A stretch of DNA of 64,000 bases from Streptomyces sp. NBC_00414. Its GTDB lineage: Bacteria; Actinomycetota; Actinomycetes; Streptomycetales; Streptomycetaceae. The stretch spans positions 10,106,001 through 10,170,000 of the forward strand of contig NZ_CP107935.1 in assembly GCF_036038375.1 (NCBI RefSeq), in the 5' to 3' direction. Position numbers and translations under genes: made by a program. The notes under the pieces were generated by a model that searched no databases, had not been told where the DNA came from, and worked only from the letters and a program-made list of their open reading frames with translations. Shown here piece after piece: positions 39,952 to 48,434 of this stretch. Position 1 is the stretch's first letter. Every line of letters begins with the position of its first letter.

Positions 39952-40329
39952 CTACCTCCATATGCCGTGCGAAGTTCTGGTCCCGGACGACTCCGGCTCC
40001 TGCTCCTCGGCATGGACATCACCGATGTCCATGCCGAGGAGCAGCGACCCGAGGCATTTGCCATGTGTGTCGAGGTTGAGGCTGCGGGTGACGCCACCGT
40101 CCAGCGCGCCTTCGAGGACGAATTTCAGCGCGCCCAGGTGCGGGAGTTCGTAACGCCGCACATCGCTTTCGTCACCTTCGAGGAGGGCGGAGAAGTGGCG
40201 CCGTACCCGCTCGGCGGTCACGCGTTCCCGTACGAGGGGGAAGTCCGCTGTCTCGTAGACGATGACGGTGATGTCCGAGACGTTGCCCTTGTCGCCGGAG
40301 CGGGCGTGGGCGAGCTCGTGCAGAAGCAT
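39952..40329 (-). CDS. AtuA-associated ferredoxin-fold protein
   Basis: Small protein of 125 residues matching the C-terminal domain that follows AtuA/DUF1446: LHELAHARSGDKGNVSDITV, YELPHLGALKFVLEGALDGG, VTRSLNLDTHGKCLGSLLLG. In many genomes this domain is fused to the larger AtuA protein; here it is separate, beginning directly after its stop. After MDI the usual family end is passed and the tail (DVHAEEQEPESSG...) is encoded by one arm of a long hairpin, so the extra residues are probably not conserved. Role: acyl-group or terpenoid catabolism, not shown experimentally for this type. Confidence 0.8.
   Translation of the reverse strand: MLLHELAHARSGDKGNVSDITVIVYETADFPLVRERVTAERVRRHFSALLEGDESDVRRYELPHLGALKFVLEGALDGGVTRSLNLDTHGKCLGSLLLGMDIGDVHAEEQEPESSGTRTSHGIWR
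40000..40044. repeat. perfect 21-bp hairpin, 3-nt loop
   Basis: The left arm (40000-40020, ending GGCATGGACATC) and right arm (40024-40044, beginning GATGTCCATGCC) pair without mismatch around ACC. It overlaps the last 35 codons of the AtuA-associated gene and lies 53 bp before the amidohydrolase start. The hairpin would form in the leftward mRNA and could attenuate, stabilise or block readthrough into the downstream genes. Confidence 0.85.
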
Positions 40330-41715
40330 CTAGACCTCCGCGAACGTGACCGACGATGTGACGTCGGAGCGGGGCAGGAACACCGAGGCGATGGCTATCC
40401 GCTCGGTGACGGAACAGACCACACCGCCGCCGCCGGCGGGGCCGTTGAGCCACATCGCGCTGACCTCGTGCGCGATCCGGCGGGCCTGGTCGGCGGAGTC
40501 GGTCCGGCCGGCGACGCGGACACGGACCTCGTTCAGCCGGTCCGGATCATCCGTACCGGTACCGAGTCCGAGGCCGCGGCTGACGGAGTCGACGCCGATG
40601 AGCTCGTAGCGTGTCGCCCCGGGGTCGATGCCCTGCTTCTCGATCCGCTCGCGCAGGATTTCCAGTGCCAGTCGGGCTCGGGGGAGGGCATTGGGGCCGG
40701 CGTAGGAGATCTGGCCTTCCCCGGTGAATCCGTCGCGGTAGCCGACGGAGACCTTCAGGTCGTCCGGACGCCGCCGTCCCCGTGCGCCGCGGACCAGCAC
40801 GGTGTCATGGCCGGACTCGTCGAACCGGACCTGGGAGAAGTCGGCCACCACGTCGGCCGACGGATACGCCGACGGGTCGTGCACCTCGTAGAGCAGCTGC
40901 TCCGTGCACGTGGCGGTCGTCACCTGCCCGCCCGACCCCTCCACCTTGCTGATCCTGAAGGTCCCGTCGCCGTGCACCTCGGCTATCGGGAAACCCAGAT
41001 CGGCGAGACCGGGGACGTCCTTGTGACCCGGATCAGCGAAGTAGCCGCCTGTGACCTGGGCCCCGCATTCCATCAAGTGCCCTACACAGGCGCCCTTGCC
41101 GATCAGGTTCCAGTTGCTGGTGTCCCAGCCGAATTCATGGACAAGGGGTGCAATATATAGCGAAGGGTCCGCAACTCGGCCCGTGATCACTACATCGGCA
41201 CCCGCACTCAGGGCGTGGGTGATCCCTTCGCACCCCAGGTAGGCGTGGGCCGACACCACGCGCTCGCCCAGGGAGCCGACGGTCCCCTCGCGCTCCAGCA
41301 GCGGGAGATCGGGTCGCTCAAGGATGCGATCGAGTACATCGTCGCCCGTCACCACGGCCACCGACAGTCCGCGCAGTTCTCTGGCGCGCGCGAACTCGGT
41401 GACGAGTGCGCCCGCCGCCCGCGGATTGGCCGCGCCCATGTTCGTGATGACGCGGATCCCCCTGCGTGCGCACTCCGGCAGGACGGCCGCCATGCGGTCG
41501 GCAAGCCACGGGTTGTATCCGCGGTCGGGATCCCGGCGCCGCTCCAGTTCGGCCAGGGCCACCGAGCGTTCTGCCAGGCATTCGAAGACGAGGTACTGGA
41601 TGTCTCCGTGTTCGACCAGCTGTACGGCCGGCTCGATGCGGTCGTCGGCGAAGCCGGCTCCGGAGCCGATGCGCAGGGCGCTCCGCTCACTGCCTGAAGC
41701 CTGAAGAGTGACCAT
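40330..41715 (-). CDS. AtuA-family (DUF1446) protein
   Basis: Protein of 461 residues resembling acyclic terpene utilisation protein AtuA: RIGSGAGFADDRIEPAVQLV, YLVFECLAERSVALAELERR, GIRVITNMGAANPRAAGALV, ADVVITGRVADPSLYIAPLV, ECGAQVTGGYFADPGHKDVP. Members occur with acyl-CoA dehydrogenases and carboxylases in citronellol/geraniol or branched-chain acid catabolism, but their reaction is unknown. First gene of the leftward block; its promoter is shared with the S9 peptidase gene in a 67-bp AT-rich region. The start ATG 41715 is close behind that promoter. Confidence 0.85.
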   Translation of the reverse strand: MVTLQASGSERSALRIGSGAGFADDRIEPAVQLVEHGDIQYLVFECLAERSVALAELERRRDPDRGYNPWLADRMAAVLPECARRGIRVITNMGAANPRAAGALVTEFARARELRGLSVAVVTGDDVLDRILERPDLPLLEREGTVGSLGERVVSAHAYLGCEGITHALSAGADVVITGRVADPSLYIAPLVHEFGWDTSNWNLIGKGACVGHLMECGAQVTGGYFADPGHKDVPGLADLGFPIAEVHGDGTFRISKVEGSGGQVTTATCTEQLLYEVHDPSAYPSADVVADFSQVRFDESGHDTVLVRGARGRRRPDDLKVSVGYRDGFTGEGQISYAGPNALPRARLALEILRERIEKQGIDPGATRYELIGVDSVSRGLGLGTGTDDPDRLNEVRVRVAGRTDSADQARRIAHEVSAMWLNGPAGGGGVVCSVTERIAIASVFLPRSDVTSSVTFAEV

Positions 41716-41782
41716 GCCCAGAGTCTACATACATTTTTTGTAACTGGTAATATTTTTATGAACTTCAAGCCGAGGAGTAGCC
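41716..41782. promoter_or_regulatory. compact divergent AT-rich promoter
   Basis: Only 67 bp separate the leftward AtuA gene from the rightward S9 gene, and it is markedly AT-rich (TACATACATTTTTTGTAA, GGTAATATTTTTATG) in GC-rich surroundings. GTAATATTTTTAT at 41747-41759 matches the tetR-upstream dyad at 10 of 13 positions. GAGGAG before 41783 is the S9 ribosome site. Confidence 0.65.
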
Positions 41783-43858
41783 ATGCCTCCGACAGACACC
41801 GGATCCGACCGGGTGTTCCCCCGGGCCGTCGACGCTCAGGCCGTTGAGGTGATGGAGCTGATCCACAGTGCCGACCTGAGCCCGGACGGCACGCTCGCCG
41901 CTTGGTCCTCATCCCGTATCGAGGGGGACGCCGAGCGGCGAAGTGTGCGCCTGAGCAAAGTGACGGAGGGTGCTTCGGGTTCCGTCGTCGTCGAGTTCGG
42001 CGACTGCGACCACACCCCCTTGTTCTCGCCGGACGGCAGTCGTCTGGCGTTCCTCTCGAACGACGGGCCGAACACTCGCATCGTGCTCGTCCGCCCCGCC
42101 GAGGCGCCCGACTTCCGATGCGAGGTGCTCCTCGACGCGGAGGCACCGGACCGCTCGGTCTTCGGAAAGCCCGCGTGGAGCCCGGACGGACGCCGCCTCG
42201 CCTACGCGGCGACGCTCCGAACGCGGGTCCCCGGGGCGCCGTACCGGATCACCCGCGTGATCGGCTGGGTGGACGGGCTCGGCCTCGTCGACGACGCGAC
42301 CGCGGACATCTTCGTCTACGACCTCGACAGGGGGACGCATACGCGGCTCACGGACGACGACTGGGTCAACAGCCAGCCGACGTGGTTGCCGCACTCGGAG
42401 AACGGTGGCGACGGTGCCGGTTCCTCGTCGTCCTGGCGGATCGCCTACCGCGCCGGCCTCGGGCCCGACGAATGGCAACAGAGCGTCGCCGCCGTCCGCT
42501 CGGTCCGCGCCGACGGGACCGACCCGGCACCCGCCGAGCACATGCGCGCGCTCGACATCTTCTCCCTGAGGGCGTTGGACGACGGACGGATCGCGGTGAC
42601 GTCCGCCGGCTCCAAGGCGCATTCGGTGGGGCGGCTGTGGACCCTGCGGCCTTCCGACGGTCCTGCCGCCGACTCCGCGCCCTGGCAGCAGACCGACCGC
42701 GCGGCGGGCCTGGACCTCGATCTCAACGGTGACGTCCTGGGTGACATAGCTGTTCCGTTCATGGATCCCGACGCGAGACTGCTCCTGCACGCGGGAGACG
42801 CGGTTCTGCGCGTGCACGTCGAGGACCGTCTGGAAGTGCACCGCATCGCGCTGGAAGGCGAGCCGAAGGCCGAGCAACTGCTGGCCGGCACGGGCTGCTT
42901 CTATCCGTTGGCGGTCGCCGGGCAGCGCCTGCTGTATGCCAACGGCACCCTCACCAGTCCGCCCGACCTGTGGCTGCGCGACCTGGACACGGGCCAGGAC
43001 GTACGCATCACCGACACCGCGACCCACAACATGTCCTGCACCGTGCCGTGCACGGTCACCACCTTCCGGGCACCCACGGGGAACGGCTCGACGGTCCAGG
43101 CCAAACTCCTGCGGCCGGCAAGTGCCGTCGGCCCGCTGCCGACCGTCCTGCTCATCCACGGCGGCCCCAGATCCGCCTACGGCGAGGCCTACGTCACGGA
43201 CGCCCACGTGTTGTGCGGCGCCGGCTTCGGGGTGCTCATGGTGAATCCCCGCGGTTCACGCGGCTACGGCATGGATTTCGCCGACGCCATCATCGGCGAC
43301 TGGGGCAACAAGGACTTCCAGGACCTGCTGGCGGCGGTGGACTTCGCGGTGGACGAGGGATGGGCCGACCCGGACCGCCTCGGGGTCGCCGGGCTGTCGT
43401 ACGGCGGCTACATGTCCAGCTGGATCGTCGGTCACACCGACCGGTTCAAGGCCGCCGTGATCGAGAATCCGGTGACGAACTTCTGGAGCATGTACGGAAC
43501 CAGCGACGTCGGGCTCAGCTTCCTGCCCGCGATGCTGGACGCAACTCCGCAGACCGACTTCGAGCGCTACCGGCGGCTGTCGCCGCTCAGCACCGCCCAC
43601 ACCTGCACGACGCCGACCCTGTTGATCCAGGGGGAGGCCGACCACCGGTGCCCGCCCGAGCAGGGCAAGCAGTTCTACTCGGTGCTGCGCCGCGCCGGGT
43701 GCGTCGCCGAGATGCTGATGCTGCCGGACGCGTCCCACGAAGGGTCGGTCTCGGGGCCCGTGCCGTCACGCCGGGCGCAGAACGAGGCGCTGGTCGACTG
43801 GATGATGCGGCATGTGCAGGGGCGTGATCCGGCCCCGCAGGACGTCACGAGCCGATGA
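41783..43858 (+). CDS. S9 family prolyl-oligopeptidase-like serine peptidase
   Basis: Peptidase of 691 residues, no signal peptide, so probably cytoplasmic. An N-terminal beta-propeller (~30-420; e.g. SPDGTLAAWSSSRIEG, FSPDGSRLAFLSNDG, WSPDGRRLAYAATLR) gates an alpha/beta-hydrolase domain with Ser539 (GLSYGGYMSSW), Asp620 (GEADHRCPP) and His652 (DASHEGS). It removes dipeptides or cleaves short peptides or acyl-amino bonds. First gene of the rightward block; together with the dipeptide importer it suggests peptide uptake followed by intracellular hydrolysis. Confidence 0.93.
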   Translation: MPPTDTGSDRVFPRAVDAQAVEVMELIHSADLSPDGTLAAWSSSRIEGDAERRSVRLSKVTEGASGSVVVEFGDCDHTPLFSPDGSRLAFLSNDGPNTRIVLVRPAEAPDFRCEVLLDAEAPDRSVFGKPAWSPDGRRLAYAATLRTRVPGAPYRITRVIGWVDGLGLVDDATADIFVYDLDRGTHTRLTDDDWVNSQPTWLPHSENGGDGAGSSSSWRIAYRAGLGPDEWQQSVAAVRSVRADGTDPAPAEHMRALDIFSLRALDDGRIAVTSAGSKAHSVGRLWTLRPSDGPAADSAPWQQTDRAAGLDLDLNGDVLGDIAVPFMDPDARLLLHAGDAVLRVHVEDRLEVHRIALEGEPKAEQLLAGTGCFYPLAVAGQRLLYANGTLTSPPDLWLRDLDTGQDVRITDTATHNMSCTVPCTVTTFRAPTGNGSTVQAKLLRPASAVGPLPTVLLIHGGPRSAYGEAYVTDAHVLCGAGFGVLMVNPRGSRGYGMDFADAIIGDWGNKDFQDLLAAVDFAVDEGWADPDRLGVAGLSYGGYMSSWIVGHTDRFKAAVIENPVTNFWSMYGTSDVGLSFLPAMLDATPQTDFERYRRLSPLSTAHTCTTPTLLIQGEADHRCPPEQGKQFYSVLRRAGCVAEMLMLPDASHEGSVSGPVPSRRAQNEALVDWMMRHVQGRDPAPQDVTSR

Positions 43859-44003
43859 CGTTCCGGTCCGGCAGCCTCGGCTGACCCGGCAAAGTCGCAG
43901 GTCGAGCGGTTCCCATCTGCCCGGAGGCCCCGTAGGCGGCAGCTGCTTTTTCCAGCCACCTAGACGGGTGACGGAACCCGGCGTAGATTGAGAATGTCAC
44001 TTG

Positions 44004-44016
44004 GTAGATAACTTAC
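44004..44016. promoter_or_regulatory. weaker TetR-site candidate before importer operon
   Basis: GTAGATAACTTAC, 8/13 match to the tetR dyad, 19 bp before the binding-protein start. ATAACTT/AAGTTAT also forms an inverted repeat spanning the ribosome site and start codon. Confidence 0.35.
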
Positions 44017-44034
44017 GAAACTGCGAGGGAAGTT

Positions 44035-45588
44035 ATGCGCAAGTCGACAGCCGGGACCACGGCGTGCGGAACGGCGCTGATGGCCACCGCGCTCCTCCTC
44101 AGCGGATGCAGCTCCGGCAGCACGAACTCGTCCGCGTCCGGAACCGCCTCTTCGCCGGCGAAACGCGGCGGCTCGCTCTCGATGTCGCTCAGCAGCGCGA
44201 TCGACACCTGGAACCCCCAGAAAGCGCTGGCGACCCAGAGCTACCGGGTGTTCCCCCAGGTCTACGCCTCGCTCCTGCGTTCCACCCCCGACGGCAAGAC
44301 CCTCCAGCCGGCCCTGGCCTCGTCCTACAAGGCGGACGCCAAGGCCAAGACGCTGAAGTTCACGCTGAACCCGGACGCGAAGTTCAGCGACGGCAGACCC
44401 GTCACGTCCGCGGACGTCAAGTTCTCGGAAGGCCTGTGGAGCAAGGGCGAGCTGTACGGCAGCTACTTCTCCTCCATCAAGTCCGTCGACACGCCGTCCC
44501 CGACAACCGTCGTCTTCCACCTCTCCGAGCCGGACGAGACGCTCCCCGCCGTCCTGTCGACCGCCAACGCCGCGATCTTCCCCGACAAGTACGGCGGCCG
44601 GAGCGCCGCCGCGTACTGGAAGAAGCCCGTCGGGGCAGGGCCGTTCGTGATCAGCAACGAGACCGTGGGGCGGTCCATCGCCCTGACCCGCAACCCGCAC
44701 TACTACCGCTCCGGCCTGCCCTACCTCGACAAGGTCGACTACAAGGTCGTCGCCGACGGGGGCCAGCAACTCCTGCAGTTCCAGAGCGGTTCCCTCGACG
44801 TCGTCAACGGCGTGGAACTCGAAGCGGCAGCCCAGTACCCCAAGGACAACATCGTCGGCGCACCGTCCACCGGCGTCAGCGTCCTCACCATGAACACGAA
44901 GTCCGGGCCCCTCGCGGACGTCCGCCTCAGGAAGGCGATCTCACTCGCCATCGACTACCGCAAGCTCGTCAGCGGCGGATACGTCGGCGAGGCGAGCATG
45001 GCCACGTCACTGCTGCCGCAGCAGGTCCCCGGTGTCACCAAGTGCCCCAGGTGCACCTGGTCCACGACGGATCCGGCGGCCGCGAAGAAGCTCGTCGACG
45101 CATCCGACTACGACGGCCGGACCATAGAGCTGATCGTGCCCAGCGACGGAGGCCCCGGAAAACTCGCGGCACAGGCACTGGCCCCGATGCTCGCCAAGGC
45201 AGGCATCAAGGCCACCGTCAACCCGCTGCCGACCAGCTCCCTGATCGACGATCTGAGCAAGGGTTCCTTCCAGCTCGGCATGGTCACCTACAGCGCGCTC
45301 GCCCCCACCCCGATCGACCCCCTCGGCTTCCTCGGGGCGACCGGCGTCGTGTTCTCCCAGTCCGACCCCGGGCCGGCGAACAAGGCACTGGCAGCGGTCC
45401 ACGCGGCGAGCAGCCGGTCCGAAGTGAGCGCCGCGGTCCAGGACTTCGAAGCGACAGCCAACGCGAGTCATGCCGTGCTTCCGCTGGCCGTGCCCAACGC
45501 GCTCGACGCGGTGGCCGACCGGGTGCAGGGCTTCGTCGCGGCGCCGTACCAGGCGTACTGCGCGGATGAGTTGAACATCAGGAGCTGA
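44035..45588 (+). CDS. peptide ABC transporter substrate-binding lipoprotein
   Basis: Family-5 extracellular solute-binding protein of 517 residues. The lipobox LLSGC places the acylated Cys at residue 25. Family motifs include IDTWNPQKALATQSYRVFPQ, SSYKADAKAKTLKFTLNPDA, KFSDGRPVTSADVKF (signature) and VRLRKAISLAIDYRKLV. It captures oligopeptides, opines or similar amides at the cell surface. GAGGGA precedes ATG 44035. The ABC permease and ATPase genes follow in order with 40 bp or less between them. Confidence 0.93.
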   Translation: MRKSTAGTTACGTALMATALLLSGCSSGSTNSSASGTASSPAKRGGSLSMSLSSAIDTWNPQKALATQSYRVFPQVYASLLRSTPDGKTLQPALASSYKADAKAKTLKFTLNPDAKFSDGRPVTSADVKFSEGLWSKGELYGSYFSSIKSVDTPSPTTVVFHLSEPDETLPAVLSTANAAIFPDKYGGRSAAAYWKKPVGAGPFVISNETVGRSIALTRNPHYYRSGLPYLDKVDYKVVADGGQQLLQFQSGSLDVVNGVELEAAAQYPKDNIVGAPSTGVSVLTMNTKSGPLADVRLRKAISLAIDYRKLVSGGYVGEASMATSLLPQQVPGVTKCPRCTWSTTDPAAAKKLVDASDYDGRTIELIVPSDGGPGKLAAQALAPMLAKAGIKATVNPLPTSSLIDDLSKGSFQLGMVTYSALAPTPIDPLGFLGATGVVFSQSDPGPANKALAAVHAASSRSEVSAAVQDFEATANASHAVLPLAVPNALDAVADRVQGFVAAPYQAYCADELNIRS

Positions 45589-45628
45589 CAAGCGTGTCCG
45601 GCACTCTCCAAGGAAGGGAGGGAGTTTC

Positions 45629-46567
45629 GTGGTAGCGGTGAGAACGGTCCTCGCCCGGCTGCTCCAGCTGGTCCTCGTCCTGCTCGCGGTCACGCTGGTC
45701 GTGTTCGTGCTGACCCAGATCGCGCCCGGCGACGCGGCCAGACTGCGCCTCGGACCACGAGCCTCGGCCCAAGCGGTGAGCGAACTGCGCCACCAACTGG
45801 GCCTCGACCGCAGCCTGCCGCACCAGTACCTGGCGTATGTCAACAGGGTGCTGCACGGCGACTTCGGGACGTCGATCGACGGACAGAGTGTCAGCGGCAT
45901 CATCGGCCAGCGCATCGGCGACACACTGTGGCTCCTTCTCGGCACCCTGGTGCTCGCGGTCACGACCTCACTCGTGCTCGCCTGGACCGCCGCCTGGTTC
46001 CGGGACCGCCCCGTCGACCACGCGATCAGGCTGGGCGTGCTCCTGGCCCTGTTCCTGCCGGCGTTCTGGGTCGGCTTCCTGCTCATCAGACTGGTGGCCA
46101 TCCCCACCGGGTGGTTCCCCGTCGCGGACCTGGGGGCGAGCCCGGCGGAACTCCTGAGGTCGCTGGTCCTGCCCTCCGTGACCGGCGCGATCATCCTCAC
46201 GCCCGTCCTGGTGCGGAGCCTGCGGTCGAGCCTGATCGACGTGCTCGACTCCGAGTACATCGCGGTCGCCCGGTCGCTCGGTGTGGGCGGCAGCACCCTG
46301 ATCGTCCGACACGTGCTGCGCAACGCCCTCGGCCCGGTCCTCACCCTTCTCGCCCTCAACGTCGGCTACCTCTTCTTCGGAGTCGTCATCCTGGAAGCCA
46401 CCTTCAACATCGCCGGCCTGGGCAGCGCACTGGTCGAGGCGTCCGCCAAACGCGACGTCTACACCGTGCAGGGCATCACGCTGCTGTTCGCCACGGGGGT
46501 CGTGCTGGCCAACATCCTCGGCGAGACCGTCGTCTCGCTGCTCGATCCGAGGACGGTGCGCACATGA
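45629..46567 (+). CDS. peptide ABC transporter permease, DppB-type
   Basis: Inner-membrane permease of 312 residues with six helices. The N-terminal LARLLQLVLVLLAVTLVVFV and LTQIAPGDAA, the large loop LDRSLPHQYLAYVNRVLHGD, and the EAA-type coupling segment SEYIAVARSLGVGGSTLIVR are those of DppB/OppB. GTG start at 45629 behind GGAGTTTC. It overlaps the next permease gene (ATGA). Confidence 0.92.
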   Translation: MVAVRTVLARLLQLVLVLLAVTLVVFVLTQIAPGDAARLRLGPRASAQAVSELRHQLGLDRSLPHQYLAYVNRVLHGDFGTSIDGQSVSGIIGQRIGDTLWLLLGTLVLAVTTSLVLAWTAAWFRDRPVDHAIRLGVLLALFLPAFWVGFLLIRLVAIPTGWFPVADLGASPAELLRSLVLPSVTGAIILTPVLVRSLRSSLIDVLDSEYIAVARSLGVGGSTLIVRHVLRNALGPVLTLLALNVGYLFFGVVILEATFNIAGLGSALVEASAKRDVYTVQGITLLFATGVVLANILGETVVSLLDPRTVRT

Positions 46568-47451
46568 TCGACGTGCCCAGCATCAAGGACACCGCGCCGC
46601 ACACCGAACCGTCGCGACGGCAGCGTCGGCGCGGGGACGGCAAGATGGCCGTCGGGGCGGTCATCGTGGGCCTGTTCGTCCTCGCCGCCGTCTTCGCACC
46701 CCTGATCACCGGCGGACACCCCGCCGAACAGGACCTGCTGAACCGGCTCGCCCCACCCTCGCGGGCCCACATCCTCGGCACCGACCAGCTCGGCCGCGAC
46801 GAATGGACACGGCTGGTCTACGCGATCCGGATCGACCTGCGCGTGGCGCTGCTCGGCTCCCTCATCCCCGCGGTCCTGGGCAGCCTGATCGGCATCGCCG
46901 CGGGCCTCGGCAGCAAGTGGCTGGACACGGCGATCATGCGGACCTCCGACATCGTCGTCTCACTCCCGCTGTTCATCTTCTTCATCGCGCTGGTCGGCCT
47001 GCTCGGCCCCGGCACCGGATTCCTGTTCCTCGGCCCCGGCGAGCTGCCGCTCATCATCGGCTTCACCGTCATCTCCTGGGTCGTGTACGCACGGCTGTTG
47101 CGCAGCGAAGTGCGCAGGGTGCGCTCCATGGACTACATCCGCGCCGCACGCCTGGGCGGCCTGCCCCGCCGACGGGTGATCGCCTGGCACATCGTGCCGA
47201 ACGCCATCGGCCAGAGCATCGTGTACTTCTTCGTCGACGTCGGGCTGGCCGTCGTCGCGATCTCGACCCTGTCCTTCCTGGGCGTCGGCATCCCCATCGG
47301 AACCCCGGAGTGGGGCTCGATGATCCAGTCCGGCCGCAGCGTCATCCAGACCAACTGGTGGCTGATCGCGGCACCCGGAGCGGCGATCGCCCTGATCGGA
47401 ATGGGCCTGGCCCTGATCGGGGACGGCCTGGACGATCGGATCAAGTCATGA
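46564..47451 (+). CDS. peptide ABC transporter permease, DppC-type
   Basis: Second permease of the heterodimer, 295 residues. Family features are HILGTDQLGRDEWTRLVYAI, the helix bundle from ~30 to 290, and the coupling motif MDYIRAARLGGLPRRRVIAW followed by HIVPNAIGQSIVYFFVD. ATG 46564 overlaps the DppB stop by 4 bp and its own stop overlaps the next ATG by 4 bp, so these genes are translated as a coupled set. Confidence 0.92.
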   Translation: MIDVPSIKDTAPHTEPSRRQRRRGDGKMAVGAVIVGLFVLAAVFAPLITGGHPAEQDLLNRLAPPSRAHILGTDQLGRDEWTRLVYAIRIDLRVALLGSLIPAVLGSLIGIAAGLGSKWLDTAIMRTSDIVVSLPLFIFFIALVGLLGPGTGFLFLGPGELPLIIGFTVISWVVYARLLRSEVRRVRSMDYIRAARLGGLPRRRVIAWHIVPNAIGQSIVYFFVDVGLAVVAISTLSFLGVGIPIGTPEWGSMIQSGRSVIQTNWWLIAAPGAAIALIGMGLALIGDGLDDRIKS

Positions 47452-48434
47452 CGCGTACAGAACGCGTGATCGAGATCGACAACCTGTCGATCGCCGCGGC
47501 GCAGGGCGGAGTCACCCTGGTGGACGATGTGTCTCTGCACGTCGACACCGGGGAATGCCTCGGGATCGTGGGCGAGTCCGGATCAGGCAAGAGCCTCACG
47601 CTGCGTTCCGTGCTGGGCCTGCTGCCGCCCACGCTGAAGCAGACCCGTGGGACCACGCGGTTCCAACGGCGGGAGGGAGAGGGGCTGCGGTCCGTGCAGC
47701 CGCGTGAGCTGCGTGGGCACGGAGTCTCGATGATCTTCCAGGAGCCGATGAGTTCGCTGAACCCGACCATGCGCATCGGTGATCTGGTCGCCGCCGGCCC
47801 CCGGGCTCTCGGCATGTCCCGCCGGACCGCGGCGGAGCGGGCCCTGCGACTGCTGGCCGAGGTCGGCGTGCCGCATCCGGAGCAACGGGCCCGCGCATGG
47901 CCGCACCAGCTCTCCGGAGGCCTGCGCCAACGCGTGATGATCGCGATGGCGCTGTCGGTGGAACCCTCGCTCCTCCTCTGCGACGAACCGACGACCGCGC
48001 TGGACACCACGGTCCAGGACCAGATCCTGACCCTCGTCGAGCGGCTGCGGACCGAACGTGGACTGGCACTGGTCTTCGTCAGCCACGACCTCTCGGTCAT
48101 CTCCCGCATCGCCGATCGCACCGCCGTGATGTACGCGGGCCGCATCGTCGAACAGGGGCCCACGCACGACCTGGTCGACGACCCGAGTCATCCCTACACA
48201 CAAGCGCTGATCGACTCGATGCCCCAACTGCACGGCCCGCCGACCCGGTTGAGGACCATCAGCGGATCCCCGCCCACCGCCGGCCTGCTGCCTCCCGGCT
48301 GTCGCTTCGCTCCCCGCTGCCCCTTCGCCGCGGACGTGTGCCTGCACGGGGACCCACCGCTGCTGGCCATCGGTCCGCACCGGGCCACAGCGTGCGTACG
48401 GCAGCCGGTCCCGAACGCTGGAGAACAGTCATGA
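47448..48434 (+). CDS. peptide ABC transporter ATPase, DppD-type
   Basis: ATP-binding subunit of 328 residues. Walker A GESGSGKS, signature LSGGLRQRV, Walker B LLLCDEPTTALD, H-loop VSHDL. The C-terminal oligopeptide-ABC extension contains PPGCRFAPRCPFAADVCLHG, the Cys motif typical of DppD/OppD (often an iron-sulphur site). The Q-loop is MIFQEPMSSLNP. Overlaps both neighbours by 4 bp. Confidence 0.94.
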   Translation: MTRTERVIEIDNLSIAAAQGGVTLVDDVSLHVDTGECLGIVGESGSGKSLTLRSVLGLLPPTLKQTRGTTRFQRREGEGLRSVQPRELRGHGVSMIFQEPMSSLNPTMRIGDLVAAGPRALGMSRRTAAERALRLLAEVGVPHPEQRARAWPHQLSGGLRQRVMIAMALSVEPSLLLCDEPTTALDTTVQDQILTLVERLRTERGLALVFVSHDLSVISRIADRTAVMYAGRIVEQGPTHDLVDDPSHPYTQALIDSMPQLHGPPTRLRTISGSPPTAGLLPPGCRFAPRCPFAADVCLHGDPPLLAIGPHRATACVRQPVPNAGEQS

